Source of the DNA: Jatrophihabitans_A lederbergiae
GTDB lineage: Bacteria > Actinomycetota > Actinomycetes > Mycobacteriales > Jatrophihabitantaceae
Assembly (NCBI RefSeq): GCF_031845305.1
Contig: NZ_JAVREH010000006.1
Span: 124,001-188,000, forward strand
Reading direction: 5' to 3'
DNA length: 64,000 nucleotides
The notes below the pieces were generated by a model. That model worked only from the letters and a program-made list of their open reading frames with translations, made no database searches and was not told where the DNA came from. Of this stretch, positions 9,529-16,848 are shown one piece after another; position 1 is the first letter of the stretch, and every line of letters begins with the position of its first letter. Both the position numbers and the translations under genes were made by a program.

Positions 9529-10628
9529 GGGCGCCGCTTCGCGGGGCGGCTGGCCGGACGTGCTCCGGGACGGGGAGCCGGGGCGGGCTTGCCGCGCGGC
9601 GCCGGAGCGGTGCCCGCCAGAGCCGGTTCCACGACCGGAGTGCGGGCCGCCACCCGCTTGGCCTGCACGCGCTTGGTCAGATTCCGGTACTCGGGCTCGC
9701 GTTCCTTGAGGTCCACCACGACCGGCGTCGCGAGGAACAGCGAAGAGTAAGCGCCGATGGCCAACCCGACGAAGAGAATCAGCGCCAGATCCTTGATCGT
9801 GCCGACACCCAGCAGGCCGGCGCCCACGAACAGCAGCCCCGCCACCGGGAGCAGCGAGATCAGGGACGTGTTGATCGAGCGCATCAGGGTCTGGTTCACC
9901 GCCATGTTGGCGGCTTCGGCATAGGTCATCCGCGCGGTGGCCGCCAGGTCACGGGAGTTCTCGGCGACCTTGTCGAACACCACCACGGTGTCGTAGAGGG
10001 AGAAGCCCAGGATCGTCAGCAACCCGACGATGGTGGACGGCGTCAGCTCGAACCCGACGATGGAATAGATGCCTGCGGCGATGATGAGGTCGTGCAGCAG
10101 CGCCGTGAGCGCGCCGACGGCCATCTTCCACTCGAAGCGCAGGGCGATGTAGGCGAAGACCACCAGCAGGAACACGATCAGGCCCTGGACGGCCTTCTTG
10201 GTGATCTCACCGCCCCAGCTCGAGGACACCGAGTCCGTCGAGATCGAGTCCTTCGGGTCGATGTGCAGAACCTGGCCGAGCTTGTTCTGCACCGCCGCCT
10301 GCGTGGCGAGGTCGAGCTGCTTGGTCTTCAGTACGATCTGGCGGGTCGCGCCGGACCCGACCTGCTGCGCCGCCGACTCGGCGGGGTGACCCGTCTGGGC
10401 CATCGCGGCCGCGGCGCTGGACGTGGTGATCGAGGTGTTGGCCGCCTTGATCTGGAACTGCGTGCCGCCCTTGAAGTCGATGCCCACGTTGAAGCCGCGG
10501 AACACCATGCTGCCGACGCAGATGACGATCAGGACCAGCGATGCCAGGTACCAGCGCTTGCGGGTGCCGATGAAGTCGATGCCGGTCTCACCGCGGTAGA
10601 GCCTGCTGAAAAATCTCGACGAGCTCAT
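9525..10628 (-). CDS. secF: Protein translocase subunit SecF
   Basis: Membrane subunit that works with SecD to drive late steps of protein export through SecYEG. The 367 residues have a first transmembrane helix, the GIDFKGGTQFQIK periplasmic motif, then five further helices with the GFSLYDTVVVFDKVAEN signature. The C-terminal tail of about 60 residues is Ala/Pro/Arg-rich. The ATG start at 10628 overlaps the last base of secD, so the two are coupled. Confidence 0.96.
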   Translation of the reverse strand: MSSSRFFSRLYRGETGIDFIGTRKRWYLASLVLIVICVGSMVFRGFNVGIDFKGGTQFQIKAANTSITTSSAAAAMAQTGHPAESAAQQVGSGATRQIVLKTKQLDLATQAAVQNKLGQVLHIDPKDSISTDSVSSSWGGEITKKAVQGLIVFLLVVFAYIALRFEWKMAVGALTALLHDLIIAAGIYSIVGFELTPSTIVGLLTILGFSLYDTVVVFDKVAENSRDLAATARMTYAEAANMAVNQTLMRSINTSLISLLPVAGLLFVGAGLLGVGTIKDLALILFVGLAIGAYSSLFLATPVVVDLKEREPEYRNLTKRVQAKRVAARTPVVEPALAGTAPAPRGKPAPAPRPGARPASRPAKRRP

Positions 10629-12838
10629 CAGCTGTTGTCCTTTCGGGTGGCCTCATCGGTTTCGCGCGCCACTGCCCGGCGGGCCGCCGCGCGTTCCGCG
10701 GCCGTGCCACCGCCGCGCGGCTTGCCGCCTTGTGGCGAACCCTGTGATGACCCTTGCGGCGACGCCTGTGGTGACCCTTGTGCTGACCGTTGTGCTGACA
10801 GGGGCGCCGCCGAGGACGATCCCCGTGATGTCGGTTCGGTGAAGGTGATACCGGCCTCGGTGCTGCGGGTGTCGGCAGTCCCCGGCTCCATCAGGCGCTG
10901 ACCGCCCGCGGACTTCCTCGACGTACTCCGCGCGCCGGCCATGCTGGGCATGCCGGCCGGTTGCGCGACCGGCCCGGTCCGGGTGGCGATACCACCGCTC
11001 CGGGCGTGGTTCAGGCCGGTGAATCGTGCCGACCCGAAGGCCGCGCTCCGGGAGAACAGCGACACCAGCGGGTGGGTGAACAGGAAGACCACGACCAGGT
11101 CGAGGACGGTTGAGAGCCCCAGCGTGAACGCGAAGCCCTTCACGTCACCGGCTGCGAAGATGTACAGGATGGCGGCTGCCAGGAACGACACCGTGTCGGC
11201 GGAGAGGATGGTCCGGCGTGACCGGATCCAGGCCCGCGGAATGGCGGTGCGGGCCGTCCGGCCCTCATGCACCTCGTCCTTGATCCGTTCGAAGAACACG
11301 ACGAACGAGTCCGCGGTGATACCGACCGCGACGATGAAACCGGCGATGCCCGCAAGGGTCAGGGTGAACCCGATCTGCTTGCCCAGGATCACCAGCATGG
11401 CGTAGGTCAGGCCGCCGGACACCAGCAGCGAGGCGATCGTCACCAGGCCCAGTGCCCGGTAGTACAACAGCGAGTAGACGACGACGAGGGCCAGGCCGAT
11501 GCCGCCCGCCAGCAGACCGGCCTTGAGCTGATCCGTACCCAGCGTCGGCGACACCGAAGTGGCCGCCTGCTGGACGAAGTTCAGCGGCAGCGCGCCGTAC
11601 TTGAGCGAGTTCGCCAGGTCGGTCGCCTGGGCCTCGGTGAACTGGCCGGTGATCTCGGTGGTTCCGGCGATGGTGCCCTGGATGGTGGACGCCACGATGA
11701 CCTTGTTGTCCAGCGTGTCCGCAACCTGGTTACCGATGTCGTTGGGGTTGACCGTCACGTTGTGCTTGGAGGTGTAGGCCGCCCACGCAGACTGGCCCTT
11801 GGGCTTGAGGTTGACGCTGACGGTCCACTGGAACTGCCCGGACGTCGAGCCGGGCGCATTCGCCTGGGCGTTCTTGACCTCGGTACCCGGCACGATCACG
11901 GGACCGAGCAGGTACTTCGTCTGGTTCGCCTGATCACAGGTGATCATCGGCTTGTTCGACACGTCCAGCGGCTTGACCACGTCATTGCACGGCCACGACT
12001 GGATGGCGGAGTTCAACGCCTTCAGCTGAGCGGCGGGCAGCGCGGCGACCGCGGCGGGAGTGCTCGGCGGGGTGAACCCGACGACCTTCCACTGGTCCAC
12101 CGGCGCCGACCGATCGGCAGCCGAGCCGGACGGCGACGCGGACGCGCCAGGAGCGGGGGTCTTCGCCGGGGTGGCAGACGCAGTCGGGGTGGCAGACGCT
12201 GCCGGGGTGGCAGACGCTGCCGGGGTGGCAGACGCTGCCGGGTTTGCGGACGCTGGGGTGACACTGCCGACGGCACGCGGAACGACCCGGCCGTGCGGCG
12301 ACGGTGAGCTCGACGCGGTGGCCTCAGGCGCCGCGGAGCTGGCCGGACCGGCGGAGGCCTTGGCCGACGGAGCGGCGGTGCCCGACGGTGACGAGCTCCC
12401 CGACGGAGCAGCGGTGCCGGATGGCGCGGCACTGCCGGACGGCGCCGGAGCGGCGACCGGGATGGCGGCCATCAGCAGCGGCCGGAACTGCAGCAGCGCG
12501 GTGCCGCCGACGTCCTTGATGTCGTTTGCGCCGGCACCGGGAACGGAGACGACGATCCGGTCATTGCCCTGGGTGACCACCTCGGCCGAGGACACACCGA
12601 GGCCGTTGACGCGGTTGGTGATGATCTGGCGGGCCTGGTCCATCGACGCCTTGGTGGGCGCCTTGCCGCCGGTCGTTTCGGCCTTGAGGATGACCTGGGC
12701 GCCACCCTGGAGGTCCAGGCCGAGCTTGGGGGTGCGGGGCTGGTGTGGCCAGAACACCACGCCGTACAGGACGACGAATAGACCTAGAAGCACTGCGAAA
12801 TAACGCCCGACGCGCAGCGTTCCGGCAGATGGTGCCAC
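10628..12838 (-). CDS. secD: Protein translocase subunit SecD with expanded linker
   Basis: Partner of SecF in proton-driven export. The 736 residues have an N-terminal helix, LGLDLQGGAQVILKAET, and a C-terminal six-helix domain with the AGFIVAVGITADSFVVFFERIKDE segment. Between about residues 135 and 250 the periplasmic domain carries a Pro/Ala/Ser/Thr-rich expansion containing TPAASA repeats. The last roughly 110 residues are a Ser/Gln/Gly-rich tail with QGSPQ repeats. This makes it much longer than typical SecD of about 530-620 residues. GTG start at 12838. Coupled to secF. Confidence 0.95.
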   Translation of the reverse strand: MAPSAGTLRVGRYFAVLLGLFVVLYGVVFWPHQPRTPKLGLDLQGGAQVILKAETTGGKAPTKASMDQARQIITNRVNGLGVSSAEVVTQGNDRIVVSVPGAGANDIKDVGGTALLQFRPLLMAAIPVAAPAPSGSAAPSGTAAPSGSSSPSGTAAPSAKASAGPASSAAPEATASSSPSPHGRVVPRAVGSVTPASANPAASATPAASATPAASATPTASATPAKTPAPGASASPSGSAADRSAPVDQWKVVGFTPPSTPAAVAALPAAQLKALNSAIQSWPCNDVVKPLDVSNKPMITCDQANQTKYLLGPVIVPGTEVKNAQANAPGSTSGQFQWTVSVNLKPKGQSAWAAYTSKHNVTVNPNDIGNQVADTLDNKVIVASTIQGTIAGTTEITGQFTEAQATDLANSLKYGALPLNFVQQAATSVSPTLGTDQLKAGLLAGGIGLALVVVYSLLYYRALGLVTIASLLVSGGLTYAMLVILGKQIGFTLTLAGIAGFIVAVGITADSFVVFFERIKDEVHEGRTARTAIPRAWIRSRRTILSADTVSFLAAAILYIFAAGDVKGFAFTLGLSTVLDLVVVFLFTHPLVSLFSRSAAFGSARFTGLNHARSGGIATRTGPVAQPAGMPSMAGARSTSRKSAGGQRLMEPGTADTRSTEAGITFTEPTSRGSSSAAPLSAQRSAQGSPQASPQGSSQGSPQGGKPRGGGTAAERAAARRAVARETDEATRKDNS
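12167..12256. repeat. 18-bp tandem repeat inside secD
   Basis: Five units of 18 bases (consensus CGGGGTGGCAGACGCTGC on the plus strand) run from 12167 to 12256. Units 2-4 are identical; the first and fifth diverge. They encode a TPAASA hexapeptide array in the SecD periplasmic linker. The unit is a multiple of three, so copy-number change would alter linker length without breaking the frame. Confidence 0.85.
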
Positions 12839-12990
12839 GGAAGTTGTTCTCCTCAGTCGTTATCGATCGCCTGCGCACCCATATGCGGCGGCAGGCGCCT
12901 CAGCCGATCGCCAGCCACAGCCGGCCCCGGACTCGCCGCATAGTATGACCGATCACGCGACGAACCGGCTTGGCGAGGCGGCAAAAGCGA

Positions 12991-13428
12991 CTAACTCGGG
13001 TCGGACGCGTCTGACTGCGGCATGGTATTCCGAGCCGGACGAGCCCGCGCCGCGGGATCGGTGCCGGGAGCCGTGCCCGCGATCGGCGTGCGGTACTGGT
13101 CGGGCAGCTCATTGACCTCCCGAAGGGCCGCGACCGTCCAGCGCACCTCGACGCCCGGCGCGACCGACAGCAGTGCGGAGCCGTCATCGTTCACCGACAC
13201 CACCGTCGCGTAGAGCCCCGAGGTGGTCATCACCTCGGTACCGGCGCCGATCCGCTCGCGGCGGGCTGCGTCGGCCGCGGCGGCACGCTGCTTGTTACGC
13301 CGCGAGAAAGCCACCATGCCGACCAGCAGGGCGGCCAGGACGATCAGTGGCAGGGCTTGAGTCACGGCGATGAGATCCCAACTGGCTGAGCCGGCACCGG
13401 CGGCGGATGAGCTGCCGCGCGTGGGCAC
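12991..13428 (-). CDS. yajC: Preprotein translocase subunit YajC
   Basis: Small accessory membrane subunit of the SecDF complex, 145 residues. It has one transmembrane helix (about 20-40, LPLIVLAALLVGMVAF), then RRNKQR, and the family core IGAGTEVMTTSGLYATVVSVNDD. The C-terminal 35 residues are low-complexity. GTG start at 13428, without a strong ribosome-binding site. It lies 152 bases upstream of secD, and the order yajC-secD-secF is conserved. Confidence 0.92.
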   Translation of the reverse strand: MPTRGSSSAAGAGSASWDLIAVTQALPLIVLAALLVGMVAFSRRNKQRAAAADAARRERIGAGTEVMTTSGLYATVVSVNDDGSALLSVAPGVEVRWTVAALREVNELPDQYRTPIAGTAPGTDPAARARPARNTMPQSDASDPS

Positions 13429-13550
13429 GGCAGCGTGGCGAAGGAAAGGTCGGGTGCAAGTGTGGCGAACCGAAGTTCGGATGGAAGTCTAGTTCGTCAA
13501 CGCCTGTGCGGCCGTAAAAGTTCGCGCCGCCCGGTCAGGCACGCGACTGC

Positions 13551-13586
13551 GGTCAGGCGTCGAACAGCGGTCAGGCGTCGAACAGC
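13551..13586. repeat. 18-bp tandem duplication spanning the ruvB stop
   Basis: GGTCAGGCGTCGAACAGC occurs twice in a row (13551-13568 and 13569-13586). The second copy encodes the last residues LFDA and the TGA stop of ruvB on the minus strand; the first repeats them in the downstream gap. Confidence 0.9.
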
Positions 13587-14614
13587 GTAGGCGCGCCGGA
13601 GCCGGGCGGTGGTTGGATGCCGAGATGGTGCCAGGCGGCCGGCGTGGCAACCCGCCCGCGCGGCGTCCGGGCCAGCAGGCCGGCTCGTACCAGGAACGGC
13701 TCGGCCACCTCTTGCACCGTCTCGATCTCTTCTCCGACCGCCACCGCGAGGGTGCTGACGCCGACCGGCCCGCCACCGAACCGGCGCACCAGGGCGTTCA
13801 GCACCGCCTTGTCGAGCCGATCCAGCCCGAGTTCGTCCACGTCGTACACCGCTAGCGCGTCGTGGGCGACCGCGGAGGTGACGATGCCGTCCGCGCGAAC
13901 CTCGGCGAAGTCGCGAACCCGCCGCAGGAGGCGATTGGCGATCCGGGGGGTTCCCCGGGACCGGCTGGCGATCTCAGCGCCACCTTCCGGTGTCAGCCGG
14001 ACGCCCAGCAGCTGGGCCGAGCGGTGGAGCACGAGTTCGAGTTCGGCGACGTCGTAGAAGTCCATGTGGCCGGTGAAGCCGAACCGGTCACGCAACGGAC
14101 CGGTGAGCAGGCCGGCCCGCGTGGTGGCTCCGACCAGCGTGAACGGCGCCAGGTCGAGCGGAATGGCCGTCGCGCCCGGCCCCTTGCCGACCATCACGTC
14201 GACCCGGAAGTCCTCCATGGCCATGTAGAGCAGTTCCTCGGCGGGCCGGGCGATGCGGTGGATCTCGTCGATGAACAGCACCTCGCCCTCGCCCAGGCTG
14301 GTGAGCAGGGCGGCCAGGTCACCCGCCCGCTCGATCGCCGGGCCGGAGGTGAGCCGGAAGGGGGCGCCGAGTTCGGCCGCGATGATCATGGCCAGGCTGG
14401 TCTTGCCCAGGCCGGGAGGACCGGACAGCAGTACGTGGTCAGGCGGCCGGTTGCGGCGCATCGCGCTCTCGAGCACCACCTGCAACTGCTCGCGGACCTT
14501 CGGCTGGCCGACGAATTCCGCCAGCTGCTTCGGTCGCAGGCTCGCCTCGATATCGGTCTCGTCCACGTCGGGCAGCGGCGACACCACGTCCCGCTCGAGC
14601 GGGCCGCCGGTCAC
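13571..14614 (-). CDS. ruvB: Holliday junction branch migration helicase RuvB
   Basis: Hexameric AAA+ ATPase that drives branch migration with RuvA. The 347 residues carry Walker A GPPGLGKTS (Lys about 71), Walker B FIDEIHR, the GATTRAGLL sensor and arginine-finger region and a C-terminal winged helix (about 260-335). The GTG start at 14614 overlaps the ruvA stop as GTGA. It is the last gene of a ruvC-ruvA-ruvB operon with a LexA box in front, so DNA damage should induce it. Confidence 0.97.
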   Translation of the reverse strand: MTGGPLERDVVSPLPDVDETDIEASLRPKQLAEFVGQPKVREQLQVVLESAMRRNRPPDHVLLSGPPGLGKTSLAMIIAAELGAPFRLTSGPAIERAGDLAALLTSLGEGEVLFIDEIHRIARPAEELLYMAMEDFRVDVMVGKGPGATAIPLDLAPFTLVGATTRAGLLTGPLRDRFGFTGHMDFYDVAELELVLHRSAQLLGVRLTPEGGAEIASRSRGTPRIANRLLRRVRDFAEVRADGIVTSAVAHDALAVYDVDELGLDRLDKAVLNALVRRFGGGPVGVSTLAVAVGEEIETVQEVAEPFLVRAGLLARTPRGRVATPAAWHHLGIQPPPGSGAPTLFDA

Positions 14615-15219
14615 CGGGTGCGTCCCAGCAGCTGGATCGTCCGGCGCAGGATGACGGCGACCTCGGGATTGTCGCCGGAGTCGGCGCTGACCGTCTCGAT
14701 CGCCTCGACGGCCTCTTTACCAGGGAAGCCCAGGCCGGCCAGCGCGTGCAGCACCTGGTCCTTCCAGGGCGCGATTGCGGTGACCCCGGCCAGCTCGACG
14801 GAGCTGTCGGAACCGTCGAACGCCCCGATCCGGTCCCGCAGCTCGATGACGATCTTCTCCGCGCCCTTGCGGCCGATGCCGGGCACCTTCACCAGGGCGT
14901 TGTGGTCGGCGGTGGCGATGGCGCGGCGGATTTCGCGTGGTGGATACACACCGAGGATGGTCTGCGCCAGCTTCGGGCCGACCCCGTTCGCGGTCTGCAG
15001 CAGCTCGAACAGGCCGCGCTCGTCGTCGTCGGCGAATCCGTACAGGGTGAGCGAGTCCTCGCGGACGACCAGGCTGGTGGACAGCCGGGCACTGTCACCG
15101 ACGCGCAGCCTGGCGAGGGTCCCAGGCGAGCACGAGACAGCCAGGCCCACGCCGCCGACCTCGACCACGGCGCCGTCCGGGCCGACGGCGGCAACGCGGC
15201 CATGGACGCTGGCAATCAT
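14611..15219 (-). CDS. ruvA: Holliday junction-binding protein RuvA
   Basis: Tetrameric protein that binds four-way junctions and targets RuvB. The 202 residues begin MIASVHGRVAAVG and have an OB fold (1-60), helix-hairpin-helix motifs (NGVGPKLAQTILG and VPGIGRKGAEKI) and a C-terminal RuvB-binding domain (about 150-200). The ATG start overlaps the ruvC stop as ATGA, and its own stop overlaps the ruvB start. Confidence 0.96.
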   Translation of the reverse strand: MIASVHGRVAAVGPDGAVVEVGGVGLAVSCSPGTLARLRVGDSARLSTSLVVREDSLTLYGFADDDERGLFELLQTANGVGPKLAQTILGVYPPREIRRAIATADHNALVKVPGIGRKGAEKIVIELRDRIGAFDGSDSSVELAGVTAIAPWKDQVLHALAGLGFPGKEAVEAIETVSADSGDNPEVAVILRRTIQLLGRTR

Positions 15220-15779
15220 CGGCGTACTCCAATCGGTGCTGAGCGCGTCGGTGCGGTGCGCACGCCCGCCTTCGCCCGGACGGCCGCGTCGTTCAATCGG
15301 GCCAGCGCGGCGCCGCGCCAGATGTGGCAGATCGCCAGCGCCAGCGCGTCGGCGGCGTCCGCGGGCTTGGGCGCGCAGTCCAGCCTGAGGATACGAGTCA
15401 CCATCGCGGTGATCTGAGCCTTGTCCGCCGAGCCCGATCCGGTGATGGCCGCCTTGACCTCCGACGGCGTGTGCAGGTGCACCGGGATTCCGAGCCGAGT
15501 GGCGGCGACCATCGCGAGCCCCGCTGCCTGTGCCGTGCCGGTGACGGTGCGGACGTTGTGCTGGGCGAAGACCCGCTCCACCACCACGACATCGGGACGG
15601 TGGGCAGCGACCGCGGCGTCGAGGCCGTCGGCGAGCGCGAGCAGCCGCGCCCCGATGTCGTCCTCAGCCGGCGTTCGCAGTACCTGGACGTGCACCAGGG
15701 TCAGCGGGCGCCCGGTGGTGCCCTCGACGACTCCGACGCCGCAGCGGGTCAGGCCAGGGTCCACGCCGAGCACCCGCAT
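15216..15779 (-). CDS. ruvC: Crossover junction endodeoxyribonuclease RuvC
   Basis: Resolves Holliday junctions by symmetric cleavage. The 187 residues start MRVLGVDPGLTRCG, with the first catalytic Asp in GVDPG, the Glu in VVERVF and the C-terminal Asp pair in PADAADALALA. I chose ATG at 15779 over the in-frame GTG at 15797 because the RuvC fold starts there and a GGTGGG-rich site precedes it. The LexA box lies 29-44 bases upstream of this start. Confidence 0.95.
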   Translation of the reverse strand: MRVLGVDPGLTRCGVGVVEGTTGRPLTLVHVQVLRTPAEDDIGARLLALADGLDAAVAAHRPDVVVVERVFAQHNVRTVTGTAQAAGLAMVAATRLGIPVHLHTPSEVKAAITGSGSADKAQITAMVTRILRLDCAPKPADAADALALAICHIWRGAALARLNDAAVRAKAGVRTAPTRSAPIGVRR

Positions 15780-15807
15780 CCGCCACCCACCTCTCACGGC
15801 ACTTCAA

Positions 15808-15823
15808 TCGAACGCGCGTTCGA
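15808..15823. promoter_or_regulatory. LexA SOS box upstream of ruvCAB
   Basis: TCGAACGCGCGTTCGA is a perfect 16-base palindrome of the actinobacterial LexA consensus (TCGAAC-N4-GTTCGA). On the minus strand it follows a TAGGGT that could be a -10 element, so repressor binding would block transcription of ruvC-ruvA-ruvB. The site is seen directly; LexA control is established for this motif in mycobacteria and Streptomyces. Confidence 0.85.
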
Positions 15824-15903
15824 CACCCTACCGCCGCCGCTCGCGTCGCTTTCGGCGGCACGCCGGAGTCGTCCCTGGACTGTCCTCCCTAGACTCCGGT
15901 TCC

Positions 15904-16692
15904 ATGACCCTGCCGTATCGGCGCTCCCGCAGCGCCGGCGTCCGTCCCAGTCCCATCTTCCTGGCCGTGCTCGCCGCCACCGCGCTCGGCGGATACCTGG
16001 CGTGGCAGGCCACGACCGACACCCGGACGGCTCGGCTGGGCGTGTTCCTGTTCGTGATCGCGGGCTGGGTCGTCACGCTGTGCCTGCACGAGTTCGCGCA
16101 CGCCTTCCTTGCCTGGCGCTTCGGCGACGACGAGGTCGAGGCGCGCGGGTACCTCACCCTCAATCCGCTGAAGTACAGCCACCCGCTGCTGTCCATCGCG
16201 CTGCCCGTCCTGTTCATCGCCCTCGGTGGGATCGGCCTGCCGGGCGGCGCGGTGTACGTCCATCCACACCGCTTCCGTACCGACGCCCAGCGCGCGCTGG
16301 TGTCACTGTCGGGTCCGCTGACCAACCTGGCCTTCGGGGTCGTGCTGCTGGTGGTCGTCCGGATGAACCTCGACACCGGGGCACACGCCGCGTTCTGGTA
16401 CGCGATGGCGTTCCTGGGTCTGCTGCAGGTGATGGCCGCCGTGCTGAACCTGCTGCCGATACCCGGGCTGGACGGCTACGGCACCATCGAGCCGTACCTC
16501 GACCCGAAGTTCCGCCACGGCGCCGAGCAACTCAAGCCGTTCGGCATGCTGATCGTGTTCGCGCTGATCCAGATCCAGACGGTGAACCGCGCGTTCTTCT
16601 CGGCGATCTACTGGCTCTTCGACTTCTCCGGGGTGCCCCGGTACTACGCCGCGGCCGGCTTCCAGCTGATCAAGTTCTGGCAATCGAGCTGA
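15904..16692 (+). CDS. Site-2 protease family zinc metalloprotease
   Basis: Polytopic membrane metalloprotease of the M50 group, which cleaves transmembrane substrates. The 262 residues start at ATG 15904 (MTLPYRRSRSAGVRPSP) and show a HEFAH zinc motif in a helix (LCLHEFAHAFLAW) and a second motif NLLPIPGLDGYG, in which the Asp supplies the third ligand. There is no PDZ domain, so it belongs to the minimal YwhC-like type. The substrate is unknown. It sits in a plus-strand pair with the MMPL gene inserted between ruvC and yebC. Confidence 0.88.
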   Translation: MTLPYRRSRSAGVRPSPIFLAVLAATALGGYLAWQATTDTRTARLGVFLFVIAGWVVTLCLHEFAHAFLAWRFGDDEVEARGYLTLNPLKYSHPLLSIALPVLFIALGGIGLPGGAVYVHPHRFRTDAQRALVSLSGPLTNLAFGVVLLVVVRMNLDTGAHAAFWYAMAFLGLLQVMAAVLNLLPIPGLDGYGTIEPYLDPKFRHGAEQLKPFGMLIVFALIQIQTVNRAFFSAIYWLFDFSGVPRYYAAAGFQLIKFWQSS

Positions 16693-16713
16693 CGCGGTAC
16701 CGCCGGGCCGGCT

Positions 16714-16746
16714 GATTCTGTAGAGGTGCCGATTCTGTAGAGGTGC
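16714..16746. repeat. 17-bp-period tandem duplication upstream of the MMPL gene
   Basis: GATTCTGTAGAGGTGC occurs at 16714-16729 and 16731-16746, period 17, in the 156-base gap between the site-2 protease and the MMPL gene. Confidence 0.85.
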
Positions 16747-16848
16747 TGAGAGCGAGCGCGCCCGATGCGTCCGATGCGCCCGCTGTCGGCGATACTCCAT
16801 CTGCTGTTGGACTTTGATGTTTCCGGCTAGTCACGTGGGGCTTGACCT

